Below are positions 1 through 10,885 of a stretch of DNA of 64,000 nucleotides, one piece after another; positions within the stretch are counted from its first letter, which is position 1, and every line of letters starts with the position of its first letter. Made by a program: the position numbers and the translations under genes. The notes below the pieces were generated by a model. It was not told the DNA's origin. It searched no databases and saw only the letters and a program-made list of their open reading frames with translations. Source of the DNA: Aldrovandia affinis (lineage: Eukaryota > Chordata > Actinopteri > Notacanthiformes > Halosauridae); assembly GCA_029706075.1 (NCBI GenBank), contig JAINUG010000039.1, positions 1,522,001-1,586,000 on the forward strand, written 5' to 3'.

Positions 1-603
1 AAAGGTTGCTAGGCCTTTTCAGCCGCAAAATGTCTGTATGCATTTATGTTCACTGTTGTTGTGACTGAAACATGAACATACTATGGCCTGGATTAAATAA
101 ACATAAGTCGTGAAGCACAAACAGGATGTCATATTCACCAATGACAGGGTTTAAAGGTCAATTTCATCATTTGTTTCCATTCTTTTAATAATTATAAGAA
201 AAAACACTTTACAAAAACCGATTATACTATATACCGAAGTCCGGAAGTCGGGCCTAAGGTCAATAAAGTGTTGAATATGGATTGCAAAAAAACGTGTTGT
301 AACACCAGTGACCATGTGCAAATGCTCTTTGTGAAACAGATTGCCCCAAACTGTTTTCATACAGTCTCTGAAGAAGGACATTTAGCAAAGAGCACTATCA
401 AAACTGACATTTTTTTCCAAGACTTCTGATGCTAATGTCAATATTTGCCGGAAGCAAAATCTCTTCTTAGATTTCTAAAGCGAGTTCTTTGGGTCTTGTC
501 TCTGAAGGAGTAGATCAAGACCTCTCCAGTCAGCTCAGCTTAAGAGCTGGTTACTGTCGCACAGCCAGTCTCATCGCGCACTGCATACCACCGGGCAATA
601 TAA

Positions 604-752
604 TATACGCCATTTAGCAGACGCTTTTATCCAAAGCGACTTACAGTAGTGAATGCATACATTTTCAGTATATGTGGTCCCAGTGGGGAATGAACCCACA
701 ACCTAAGCGTTGCCAACGCTGTGCTCTACCTACTGAGCCACAGAGAACCACA
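604..752 (-). mobile_element. tRNA-derived SINE (family A) with L2-type 3' tail
   Basis: Read on the minus strand, a tRNA-like head (GGCTCAGTAGGTAGAGC as A box; GGGTTCATTCCCC as B box) leads into a short body and the tail GTCGCTTTGGATAAAAGCG. The same arrangement recurs at 2078-2231, 13501-13602 and 41703-41864. The tail resembles that of L2-clade LINEs of the eel UnaL2 type, which are known to mobilise SINEs in trans. The tail borders TATA-like bases, as in the other copies. Confidence 0.85.
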
Positions 753-1884
753 ATGTGACTAAGCTTGAGCCTTACGGTTTGACGTTGGACTGTGTTCAGC
801 GCAAACACAATAACAAAAGTCAGGGAAATGTTATTCAAATAAAACAGGGGGGAATAAACTAGCTGGAAATCCTCCTTCACTCAAAAGCCATCCACTTGTT
901 TCCAATTAAGATGCATTGACCTCTGGCGGTGATGTTTATTCATCACAGGAAGTGTTAATTATAGTGCCACACATATGATGATCCTGGGGTCATTTTAATG
1001 TCAGGGACACAGTGAAAGGCAATGTGACTTTTACACTGGATTTGAAAAGGTGTTCCATTTGTAGGGCGTCCCATTTCCATAGGTTGGATGTCTCCTTATG
1101 GTAGATTTTCTTTCCGCTCTGTGTCTAGTAGATGGCCCTGGCTAAAATTAATAACTGAATAAGCATCTGCCATATATGAGTGGCTATCACAGAAGACAGA
1201 GGGTTCAAAACATTCTTGAATTGAATATTTTATCACTTGCCTTTACCAAAGTGGACATTTATCTTGAAATCCTCCTGTTTTAATAGACATGAACTTGAGG
1301 TATTTTACTGTCCCTTGGTAGTTGCTAAACCAATTAATGCAATCTAATCCTCATACAAAGGTTCTACTCTACTGCCCCTTCTCTCTATGGAAGGGAAAAA
1401 CAAAAACCCCACATTGTCATCACTTATACACATAAGTGCGTGCTAACTGTACACACAGATACGTGTTCCAAATCCATAGCTAAGCTTCTGAACCTGGTGT
1501 CATTTTTAACAGGTATCCATTTTAGCTGCATAATACCTGGATCTTAACTGGCAGGCAGGCCGGATCACAGATCAGTCCAGGGACTGGTGGCAGCCAAGAA
1601 GGAAGTGAAAATGTTTCCCCGCAGCTTCAGCCAAAAATGTGAAATATCAACTAAATTGGAAGACATTTCAACATATAATGGATTAACATGGCTCAGGACA
1701 GCCACATTTGCATTCTTTGAAGATGCGCACGGAGATCAAAAAGGACAGTCTCATTACTGGGAGTTGTACATCCACCTATCTATTCCTCCCACTAGTATTA
1801 GAAAGGTGTAAATTGGGGCTGTGGGGAGAGTATCCAGCTTAAGGACTTGCCCTTTTGAGCAGTGACACACCCTAGAGTGTGGAA

Positions 1885-2285
1885 TTAAATCACCGCGCTC
1901 ATTAAAGATCCCATGGCACTTTTTCGGAGGGGGTGTTAACCCCAGGGTCCTGGTTAAACTCTGACAAAACTGGCCCTTTACACCTAATCATCCCTTCCTA
2001 CATCTGATTGGCTACACAACTGACTTGCAGTCCCCACACAATTTGATTCCCCAGGTCATCGCTGCAAAAGAGAATTACGTATATATGCCATTTAGCAGAC
2101 GCTTTTTTCCAAAGCGACTCACAGTAGTGAATGCTGACACTTTTCAGTATATGTGGCCCCGATGGGAATCGAACCCACAACCTAAGCGTTATCAGCGCCA
2201 CACTCTACCTACTGAGCCACACAGATGCCCCATATTGAATTGAATTCTCAGTTGACATACCTGGTTAAGTAGAGGCGAAATAAAA
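1885..2285 (+). repeat. Dispersed fish repeat interrupted by a SINE
   Basis: The stretch with CATTAAAGATCCCATGGCAC, then TTAACCCCAGGGTCCTGG, then GATTCCCCAGGTCATCGCTG resembles a very common fish interspersed repeat, probably the 3' part of a non-LTR element. I cannot assign a family. Its last part, TTCTCAGTTGACATACCTGG, resumes only after the SINE at 2078-2231, so the SINE landed inside it. A reverse-oriented relative lies at 13190-13430. Confidence 0.65.
2078..2231 (-). mobile_element. tRNA-derived SINE (family A), nested in an older repeat
   Basis: This is a minus-strand copy with B box GGGTTCGATTCCC, head GTGGCTCAGTAGGTAGAG and the L2-type tail (GAGTCGCTTTGG then AGCGTCTGCTAAATGGC). It separates two parts of the dispersed repeat at 1885-2285 and is therefore younger than it. 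The short ATTGAAT/GAATT duplication around it is compatible with a small target-site duplication but is ambiguous. Confidence 0.85.
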
Positions 2286-3816
2286 ACAGAATCCTGGCCT
2301 TGCAGTACGTAAACTTCTGGGGCAGTACGTAATCGCCCATGGCGATGGCCAGGCAGGGGAGGTTTCAGCCAGCATGGTATCCCCCGCCTCCCTGCACAAG
2401 AGAAACTCCTCTGGTCCAATCGGAGTCTGTCAGCCTGAGTGAAAGGAAGCAGCCAGCGAACATTGAAGACGAAATGCGTGTTTTTTATTTCCTGAATTGA
2501 CGGAGCGCGTCGCTGTGGCCTAACACAACCGAACATTCCAAATTGGGGTGAGAAAAAAAGACAGAAACGGGAGATTCAAAGATTCGTTGGGAATGACACA
2601 TGCTTTACACATCACTATGTAATGCTGTAGTGCAAATTTAGATTTCTCAATCATAGTAAAACCGGTTGCTTGCTTTTAGTAATCATATATATTAAACTGT
2701 AATGTGAAGAACAGATATTCAAATGTAGTAGTTACCCCGTGAGCACACAAACATAAAAAATTAGATTTATGCTTTATGTTCACCATGCTCATCATTGAAA
2801 ACCGCCACGGGTCATTAGAGTGAATTTTGCTATTTATGTGTGTGTGCGCGTGTTAAAAAAAAATACATTTAGTTTTTTGGAAGAATGTACAGGAATAACA
2901 ACACCATTTGAACAAGAATACAGAAATGCACAGAACAGGGAAGGCAGTGAGGGAATTCCAGAAACATCTGAAACCACAGCGACTCTCCCTTTCATGTTTC
3001 CATTACCAACCAAGCTAGTTAAGTTACCGAGCGCATCAGATATGCAGTTTTATATGTGTATCTGCCATGTGAGTTTAGACGCTATGATGTTCTTATAGCT
3101 AATCCGGGGGGGTATTCGTTTTGGCACAACCTATTTACCCAGTGTATAGGGTGGGAGTGCAGAGCGGCTTTCAACAAAGTCAGACAACGCCAAACAGCAA
3201 AGCCCCAAAAAAGTGGACTTTGGCTTGCTTTTAAATTTGACACTAGACTCTGTTCCACAAATGGCACACAATTAAGCCCAAAAAAAGAGACAAATCAATA
3301 AATGAACAAGTATGTACATAAAAAAAGTGAGTGCCGGTTGGCGTGGGAACGCTCATAATCAGCGTTGAAGCAGTCCAACACTAAGCATTGGGGGCATGCA
3401 AAAAAAAGTGCTTGATTTGAAGATTTTTACAGCATCGTAAATAAGCGGACATTATACAAAAAATATTAACAGCAATCTGTGTAGCTGCCATTTGTGTTTT
3501 ATGAGTGCGACTTCACTCGGTCTGCTGTATTGGATGTGCAGTATCCAAATTAACTGCAGGAGGCAATTCAAGACTCTATTGACAGCTGGATGAATCAGAG
3601 TCTTTTCTCCTCTCCCGGCTAACTGCAATCTCTTTCCATCACCACAAATTTACAATATTTGATCAAACGATTGGCGACAGAGGAAATGATCTATGTGCAC
3701 ATGCCACGCCTGTACGGAGGTAATGCGGGCCTTCTCTTAATTTTGTGATCAGTTTCTGTTATGGACCAGAACATAAACTGATCAAATGTTTTATGCATTT
3801 TGTACTGAACAACTTC

Positions 3817-4110
3817 CAACAATTTTGATCATGTATCCAGGAAATGAATGCATAGTATCAAAAAAGGTATTAAAATGGCCCTTGTATTTGAATCCCCATT
3901 TCATTATAAAGTTTTCACAGTTCCTTCTGGAACTACGGTATGGATACCCATTAATATATGGGTGCAGTCATGTTCTTTGCCGAATAACTGTAGGCAAAGG
4001 GAGTCACACTATTGTCCCAAATATCCCACTGCATTATACAGTCCTACAAAAGTAGACTAATGTTCATAGTAGTGTGTTATCTGTTTTGCTTCTCAGAAAA
4101 TGTATATATG
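3817..4110 (+). repeat. Intronic repeat copy 1, paired with 6187-6518
   Basis: This begins near CAACAATTTTGATCATGTAT and ends near GTGTGTTATCTGTTTTGCTT. It aligns by eye with 6187-6518 in the same order and orientation, sharing CATTTCATTATAAAGTTTTC-type, ATACCCATTAATA-type and TGTAGGCAAAGGGAGT blocks. Fragmentary open frames in both copies are similar only because the DNA is. The copy ends about 100 bp before an exon. I do not recognise the family. It may be a dispersed element or a local duplication. Confidence 0.7.
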
Positions 4111-4216
4111 AAAAGATAATGAAACAATTAAATGAATAAAAGACTAAATGGACTTAGACCAAGGGGCCAGTTGTTCAAGTGGCACGTACCTGACCGTAGA
4201 ACCGCTCGTGTTCCAG

Positions 4217-4461
4217 GTATCACGACCGTGCTGACCATGACCACCATCAACACGCACTTGAGGGAAACGCTGCCCAAGATCCCCTACGTCAAGGCCATCG
4301 ACATGTACCTGATGGGCTGCTTCGTCTTTGTCTTCTTGGCCCTGCTGGAGTACGCCTTCGTCAACTACATCTTCTTCGGGCGGGGCCCACAGATGCAGAA
4401 GAGGCTCGCGGAGAAGGCAGAGAGGGCCAACAACGACCGCAATAAATATGACACCAACAGG
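4217..4461 (+). CDS. gabrb3: GABA-A receptor beta-subunit exon: M2, M3 and start of M3-M4 loop (gabrb3)
   Basis: The penultimate coding exon of a GABA-A receptor beta subunit, a chloride-channel subunit of the synaptic pentamer. It starts after the acceptor TTCCAG and splits a glycine codon. It ends AACAGG before the donor GTAAGG; 245 bp fits two bases plus 81 codons and keeps frame with the next exon. The protein shows the M2 pore helix ([16 protein letters not shown]), the M2-M3 linker [15 protein letters not shown] and M3 ([20 protein letters not shown]), then charged loop sequence. The M2 asparagine (INTH) is typical of beta-2/beta-3, where beta-1 has serine. The M3 methionine (YLMGCF), linked to etomidate/propofol action in mammals, is present. 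Third codon positions are very GC-rich against AT-rich introns. The beta class is near certain; beta-3 is supported mainly by the next exon. A fish beta-4 or duplicate paralogue is the main alternative. Confidence 0.95.
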
Positions 4462-4956
4462 GTAAGGCTTTTTTTCTCACTGGATGCATTGTGTCAGGGA
4501 CCTTGGAAACCGAGAACCGAAACGCCATTCTACTTAAAGAAAAACGCGATTTTGTTAATTGTGTGTCCATATGTTCGTTCAGGCCTGTGAGGTTTTGCAG
4601 TCTAAGTACCTACAATTATTCAACTCAAAAGGGCCATCCCTTTATACCTATTCAGGATATTGTTGCCTCTAAACCAGTAAATAATACATGAAAATAATAA
4701 GGATAATGTACCAGCATGGCTTAAACCGTATAAGATCCTGTATATATTTTTTTTTTTTTCCGTATGAGCCTGTGCCATTAAACTATATACTATGAAATAG
4801 TTTTGATCACTATCACACAGTGTAATTCAGATTTTATAATCTGCCTGTTGGTTACCCATTTTACAGTGGAACATGTGCAATGGACCAGCTTCCATCAAAT
4901 AAAGTGAAAAGAGATTGGGTTACACCATCTCTCACCTTCCATTCCATTACCTAGAA

Positions 4957-5157
4957 CACTGGTGTCAAACTCATTCCATCGAGGGCCGAGTGTATGCAGG
5001 TTTTTAGCAACCAATGCACTACACCAGGTGATTTCACTAATTAGCTCCCTTCTTAAACCAAGGAGGGGAAATAATTGAAATCACCTGCTGTAGTGCATTG
5101 TTTGCAACAAAAACCTGTATACACTCAGCCCTCGATGGAATGAGTTTGACACCCCTG
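4957..5157. mobile_element. hAT-type non-autonomous element (MITE) with 8-bp target duplication
   Basis: This is a 201-bp inverted-repeat unit. The left end reads GGTGTCAAACTCATTCCATC, and the right end is its complement, ending in GTTTGACACCCCTG. The arms stay complementary for most of their length. It is flanked by ACCTAGAA and ACATAGAA, an 8-bp duplication with one mismatch, the size made by hAT transposases. The GGGGTGTCAAACTCA tip is a common fish hAT-like end. It has no coding capacity. A related left end lies at 46163-46232. Confidence 0.85.
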
Positions 5158-5265
5158 ACATAGAATATCTTTTCTGCCCTGGAAAAAAAGTCCATCCAAA
5201 AAGCTTTATTAGCACATAGTTGCTTTAACAACATTTAGTAAACCCCAAAACTAGTCCACTGTACA

Positions 5266-5314
5266 AGCATTGGCGTTTCGTGTAGCATTGGCGTTTAATG
5301 TGCCATAGGCGTTT
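5266..5314. repeat. Short motif repeated three times (CATTGGCGTTT)
   Basis: AGCATTGGCGTTT occurs twice, 18 bp apart, and a third, altered copy (CCATAGGCGTTT) follows at similar spacing. No function is assigned. Confidence 0.6.
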
Positions 5315-6186
5315 CAAGCTACTTACAGGATGAGCTCACTCATATTGATCTTTTAGTGTTTTGCAATATCAAAACAAAATACAACCTTAAAGCCTAGCAT
5401 GTAAACTTTGGAACCACGTGCCAATATAGACTGTGTTGTTTATTGTTGCTAAAAGTAATACTGCTAAATATCATTATAATTGAAAGTGCTAAACCTTTCA
5501 GTTGGGAATGCCATGTTAAAAGAATATTTCCAGAGACTCTGTTTGTAGGGGTACTCAAAGAGTGATGTTCTGCCTGATTAAAAGGTATAATTTTGATAAT
5601 GTAGGAAAGGCAGGGATCTTTTTTGTCCCACTGCAAGAATCTCTTCTTCCTGAGGTGACAGTTGTATTTAGCTGGAGCTCGGATGAAGAGGGTTTTTGTT
5701 TGTTTTTTTCCTGACTAGTCTGGTCTGGAAGGAGGCAATTGCAAGCCATCGTCCGTTAAACAGTCCAATCAGGTACAAGGGCATCGTCACTCACGAGCGG
5801 TGAGTGTGTTGCCAGTGGCTGTTCTGTCACATGTGTGAACCTCCCTCCCCTGAAACTTTGCTGCCACACAAAGTTTTTTATTTGATCATCGAACAAAGAA
5901 ACATTACGCATTAACGGGGTCTCTTGCCAGAGCCATACATTGTGTATTTATCTTGTCATTCGTGTTTCAACTGTGCTGGTGCTGATTTGTATCAATGCCC
6001 ATCTGCCCCCATCCCTCTCAACTCCCTCTCAACTCCCCCAATCCATCTCAGAGTAAGTGTGTGTCGGCTCTGTTGGTCTTTATTTGTTCATATGTTGAAG
6101 TCTGTTATTTATTTTAAAAAATGAGTTTTTGAAACATTCACCATCAGATACTCACCAAGGTTTAACAAACAAATGACTCAAAACTT

Positions 6187-6518
6187 CAGCAATTTTGATA
6201 ATGTATGTCAATGAAATTAGTGGTGTCAAAATTGAGCAATTGCACATTTTGCAATTGCAATTTGACCACTTGTCAATGTTATGTCATGTTAATCCCTGTT
6301 TCATTATGACGTTTTCCCAGTTTATACTAGGACTACAGTATGAATACCCATGGATAGATAGGTGCAATCATGTTATTTGTTTAATAATTGTAGGCAAAGG
6401 GAGTTTCACCATTTTCCCAACTGGATTGATGATATAGTCCTCAGGAACATACCTTAGAAGGTAGATTAATCTTCCTAGTAGTGTGTTATTGGTTTTGTTT
6501 CTCAGGAAATATACATAT
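6187..6518 (+). repeat. Intronic repeat copy 2, paired with 3817-4110
   Basis: This starts CAGCAATTTTGATAATGTAT and ends near GTGTGTTATTGGTTTTGTTT, matching the first copy block for block in the same orientation with scattered substitutions and small indels. It lies about 370 bp before the last exon. Confidence 0.7.
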
Positions 6519-6886
6519 CGTCCTCCTTTCCAGAACATTCCATTGCTTGCAGTGTCATGAATAAAATAGTGACTTACTCAGTTAGATTGTGGAAATGTGC
6601 ACAGGCACAATATAATTGCCTGAACCTGGACTTAATTTTTTCCTGGAATTTGAGGAATTTGTGCGCATTAGATCAGAGGTGAGAACACACTTGCGGATCA
6701 GCGCCGTCTGCGGCGGTCACATTCGCACCAGTCCGCCACCAGTCAGGACACTTTAACCGCCTTCACGTGTGCGAACGGTGTCCCTCTCTCGGCCCCCCCA
6801 AAGTTCAGAGCCCCGCCCATCGCTCCGCCCCGTAGATGACGAAACACATTCAAAAACCATCTCCCCCCGTCTCCACCTGTTTCCAG

Positions 6887-7237
6887 GTCGACGCCCACGG
6901 GAACATCTTGCTGACGACCCTGGAGATCCACAACGAGGTAGCGGGCAACGAGATCACCACCAGCGTGACGGAGACCAGGAACTCCTCGTCCATGGCGTTC
7001 GACAACTCAGGAATCCAGTACAGGAAACAGAGCATGCCCAGGGCAGAAGCGGGCAGACACAGCCTGGACAGAAATGCGCAGCTGAAGAAGACACGACTGC
7101 GCAGGAGGTCCTCGCAGCTGAAGATCAAAATCCCAGACCTGACGGACGTAAACTCCATCGACAGATGGTCGCGAATCATATTCCCCGCCGCTTTTTCACT
7201 CTTCAATTTAATCTACTGGCTTTACTACGTGAACTAA
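6887..7237 (+). CDS. gabrb3: GABA-A receptor beta-3 last coding exon: cytoplasmic loop, M4 and stop
   Basis: This exon encodes 116 residues plus TAA, starting after acceptor TTTCCAG in frame with the previous exon's NR. The first ~85 residues are the M3-M4 cytoplasmic loop: [17 protein letters not shown], then [15 protein letters not shown], then [15 protein letters not shown]. The last part is [20 protein letters not shown], the M4 helix, ending LYYVN at the usual C-terminus. RRRSSQLK carries two adjacent serines, matching the mammalian beta-3 Ser408/Ser409 kinase and AP2-binding site; beta-1 and beta-2 have alanine at the first position. [15 protein letters not shown] is also beta-3-like. 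No truncation or frameshift is visible. An ATG at 6836 opens the same frame earlier, but the acceptor and family alignment place the exon start at 6887. A fish beta-4 or duplicate paralogue cannot be fully excluded. Confidence 0.95.
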   Translation, partial: VDAHGNILLTTLEIHNEVAGNEITTSVTETRNSSSMAFDNSGIQYRKQSMPRAEAGRHSLDRNAQLKKTRLRRRSSQLKIKIPDLTDVNSIDRWSRIIFPAAFSLFNLIYWLYYVN

Positions 7238-8870
7238 GCCGCGAAAAGAAGGGATTTTTTTCTTCTTTTTTTGTGTAAAAAAATAAAATAAAATAAATAA
7301 AAGACTTGATTCTATACACGATACCAAGGACGTAATTTTTCGCCCTCTTTGTCAACGTTTTTATACACGCAATCTTACTCAAAGTAGGATTTCGGTGGAT
7401 TGCAAACTTTCACACAAAAATATTTTTTTTTGTAAAGGACTGTTGTATAAATCGATGCCCTCTGACATCCATAATCACAGGGAACGCATGCACAATATAA
7501 TCATAAAACCTTTCACTTCCACTATAATACCTATAACCTGATAAACATGATATAGACTTAAATAATAATAGCATTATATGGTGATGCTTTTATTGTAATA
7601 AAATAAAAGCATTATTATGTGCGGACTGCAGTATTTAACCAGAACCTAAAAAAAATAAAAAATTAGTATACAGAAGTGTGGGTTTGAATAAAATTTTACT
7701 GATTATATAAATTGTATGTCATCTAAAACAACCTTCACAAAGCTGATCATATGTATGCACATAAACATAGTCAGTTGTACATAGTCATGTTTTTAAATGC
7801 TAATGCTATATGATTTCCATCGTATTAGCACATGTACAGTATAAATATTCGCCTTTGGTAGATATGATTTTCCATGGGCAACCTATTCTGAACTCTTATT
7901 ATGAAGTGCTCCTGTACATGCTACCTTGCTTTAAGTATTTTCTACAGCACATTCATTACTGTGAAGGGATGGCATTAATTCTAAGTTTCATCACTTTGGC
8001 TCAGATAAAAATACTTTTGCAAAAAAATATGAATTCCATATCTAATGATATGGAAGATGCTATATCATTTTCATTTGCTGTATGTTGTTTCATGATGATT
8101 GCGTGCAGATACAAGTACAAACATATGATTGCTTTTTAATGGGTATTGTAAATTGTTTAAAAGATACAACTTGTCTCAGGTTCTAAAACATGTCACCTAT
8201 TGGCATTCACATCATTTTCTTTCCCTTTTGTTATCATAAACCACATTCATTGTCATTATTTTGTAAGGTTAACATACATATACTGTACATGAATACTCCA
8301 TAGCTGATTATTGATATTGTGACAGCATGGTATTAGTCCAACTGTGACTTCTGAAACTGCTCTCTGTGTGTACTATGTACAGTGATGTACATAGTATGGC
8401 ATATTCTTGCAAACAGCCATGCACATGAATATGTTTATATACTTATACATTGTACTGTATACACACACACACACACACACACACATACATACACACACAT
8501 TCACACATATGCACGTGCTCACACATACAAACACCACACACACACACAGGCATGCACACACGCGTGCCGGCACATATGCTGGTCACAATATTGAGTTAAT
8601 GGTTTCATTCAAAGCTTTGTTATATTGGTAGTTACTTATCATTGCGATGAATACTATTCTTATTACTTATATGTTGTAAATACATAACACAGGCAAATGT
8701 GTGAACATTTTCATTTTCTAAACTGTGAAACCATGTTTCTGTTGTTGCATAAACTTGGTGGTCTATTCTATTAGGTATATGTGGAGATTTTTAACTATTT
8801 ATTTTATCATTATGGTCCTGAAACTAAATACAATTAAGGGAATGAATAAAACCAGACAAATAGAACATGC
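7238..8870 (+). other. gabrb3: Probable 3' UTR and downstream AT-rich flank of gabrb3
   Basis: After the stop codon the sequence becomes strongly AT-rich. Overlapping AATAAA hexamers lie at 7282-7300, only about 45 bp after the stop; a further AATAAA is at 8844-8849. TGTAAATA, a Pumilio-type motif, lies at 8674-8681. Mammalian GABRB3 has a long 3' UTR, so the transcript may continue well past the first signal. The true end cannot be fixed without transcript data. The open frame at 7810-8139 shows no known family features. Confidence 0.5.
8460..8555. repeat. (CA)n microsatellite, interrupted
   Basis: A run of CA dinucleotides is followed by imperfect CA/TG-rich sequence. The open frames on both strands here are translations of the repeat. 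Confidence 0.95.
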
Positions 8871-9012
8871 CAGTTCATGGACCAACAAGGAATGATCCAC
8901 ATGTGTACAGTTTAATTACATGAAACAAGAAATATATGTATAATTATTTTATTTTATTTATTTCCTTTCTTTATTTAATTTTCCTTTTTTTTCTTTCTTT
9001 ATTCATTTATTT

Positions 9013-9039
9013 GGGGGGAAGGGGGTAAGGGGGTAAGGG
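9013..9039 (+). other. Potential G-quadruplex tract
   Basis: Four G-runs of three to six bases are separated by AA, TAA and TAA, meeting the usual quadruplex pattern with very short loops. It lies in AT-rich DNA roughly 1.8 kb downstream of the gabrb3 stop. Confidence 0.6.
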
Positions 9040-10310
9040 AAATGTTTTCTGCACGTTTTCCGAACACGCATAAATGACAAACGTCAACCCGAGCTGGCAT
9101 TAGCCACAGGCAACATAAGCAGTTGTTTATGGGCACAGTCAATACTTTCTGTCCCACTAGTATCGCTTATTACGATTGAATCATTTAATTAGCCAGGCAA
9201 ACAGAGCTCTCTTACCCACGCTCAGATCGCAGAACGGGAATCACAAGGACAATGGCCCTGCACTGGTCATGGAGCCCACATCCTTTTTCCCGTTCCACAG
9301 GAACACTTCAGCGGTGGTTTACGACTGCTTTATGTGCTGTGAATTAAAGGCATCGATCGAATCACGTGAGTCAAGGATTCGGCCACTTTGTCCGGTGAAC
9401 ACTGAAATGCAAATTAAAACCATTAAAGTCACTGCTAAAATAATTTATGACCACATTTCAAATACTGGTATTGCACATTCAGTTTCTGAGTTATTATCTT
9501 TCTTGAAATTGCAACAACCCCCTGAAACCTTTACCCAGAATTCTAGCCCTTATAAAATGTGAACCAAATGTGATGGAACCAAGCAGTTTTCCCTAGTTTG
9601 GCTAGCAAATTTGTTGATTATGTACAAATATTGCTACATACTGTAGCGTCAGTTGCCACTGCTTTTACCCAGCTGGGTTTTTTTTTTTTTTTTTTTTAAA
9701 CAAACTCCAAGGGTCATAACAAGGCCAGCCAGCATCACAACATTTATTATTACTTACAATGTGTTGTAATGGTTTCTTTGTGCTTATTAATAAAATGAAT
9801 ACTCTACACATTCCAAATTGTGCTATTTAATAGTAGACTTCATTTACTGCTGATTTACACTGAAACTCAGTACAGTACAATCTGCAGGTTAATGCCCTCT
9901 TAAAAAAACCTTTAAAACAAATTATCTGTAAAAGGATCTGAATGCATTGTTTTCATTTAAAGAAAAATGGCCACATGTGTAAGTACAGGCAGTTATGTAA
10001 TACTGTACCAGTATGCCAAAACAGTTTTCTTTTAGCAGGGCGATGAAGTGCAAAAGTTGCTCAAGGCGCCATTAAACCTACTGTAACATCAGTCCTGGTT
10101 TTCTTTTCAGAAATGCCATATACAGTGTAGTAGATTTAAGAATAATAGAGGTTCTTAAGAATGTTAGAGTGTTGAGTTTTTTTCCAATCCATTTTTTGAA
10201 ATATCTATATCTTTGGCATATGGAGAAGAATATGCTCCAATGGATGCATATAATTTAATAGACAAAATATTCCCTTATAGCGCCCCTGAAAACACCTTGG
10301 GCACCCACAT

Positions 10311-10450
10311 TCTCATTCCATTCTCTCTTTTCTCTTCTCTTCCAATCTTCTTCCCTCTCTCTTTCTGTGTCTCTTTCCCTTGCCTTCTCTTTCTCTCCTT
10401 TCTTTCATTTATTTACCATTCCTCTCCACATTTTCCCCCCTTTGTTTACC
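10311..10450 (+). repeat. Polypyrimidine (C/T) tract
   Basis: About 140 bases consist almost entirely of C and T, with irregular CTCTTT and TTCCC units. The ~100-residue open frame over it is compositional. Confidence 0.85.
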
Positions 10451-10609
10451 GTGAGCATCAAACAAGAAACAAACATTCCACAACATACATATTTTTTCCC
10501 CCTTGTATATTTTATCCTGTTTAGTACGGTTCACCTTCCTCTCACGGACGTTTTGCGTTTATAATCAGGGACATAAAGGGAATAGTGTGGCATTTGCACA
10601 CTAGGGCAG

Positions 10610-10880
10610 CTACAAGCCGTATGCCATTTCTGAGCTGTTCTGGCTCCCCTCACTAACATAATGAGAACAGTGCGGAAGTGAAGTGTGTGCTTCCATTAGC
10701 CAGCGCTGGCTGCAAACAAAGCGGCAGATTTATGGAGCCCTATTAAAGGTCATGTGGGACGAGGCGTCGCTACATTTTGTCTCGGGCGTCACGAGGTACA
10801 TCTCAAATCTGGAACGGCGATGTAATGCAATCAAACGTAGTATTCTTTTGATTTGTCGCAAATTAAGAGCTGTTGCCAGG
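10610..10880. promoter_or_regulatory. Candidate conserved non-coding element
   Basis: This is balanced-composition, repeat-free sequence in a gene-poor stretch, with blocks such as GCAAACAAAGCGGCAG and TTATGGAGCCCTATTAAAGG. No coding signal is visible. Calling it regulatory is inference from composition and position. Confidence 0.22.
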
Positions 10881-10885
10881 AAGCT

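Larger units (their letters stand above)
1..4216 (+). other. gabrb3: Intron sequence upstream of the gabrb3 penultimate exon (5' end outside window)
   Basis: No exon was recognised here. The preceding exon of a beta subunit should encode M1 and end just before the M2 glycine, and no such sequence is visible, so this intron probably continues beyond the left edge. It contains two reverse-oriented tRNA-derived SINEs, an older dispersed repeat around one of them, and one copy of a repeat that recurs in the next intron. The remaining sequence, including about 760-1880 and 2290-3810, is AT-rich with no feature I can support. Confidence 0.7.
4462..6886 (+). other. gabrb3: Last intron of gabrb3
   Basis: The intron is bounded by donor GTAAGG and acceptor CCTGTTTCCAG behind a C/T-rich tract, giving 2,425 bp. 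It holds a hAT-like short element (4957-5157), a small triplicated motif (5266-5314) and repeat copy 2 (6187-6518). The rest is AT-rich with nothing further that I can support. Confidence 0.9.

Noticed and set aside
6769-7278. 169-codon frame overlapping the last gabrb3 exon
   Set aside because: It is an alternate-frame reading of the GC-rich receptor exon.
9176-9562. 128-codon open reading frame downstream of gabrb3
   Set aside because: No family resemblance; a chance frame in non-coding DNA is more likely.
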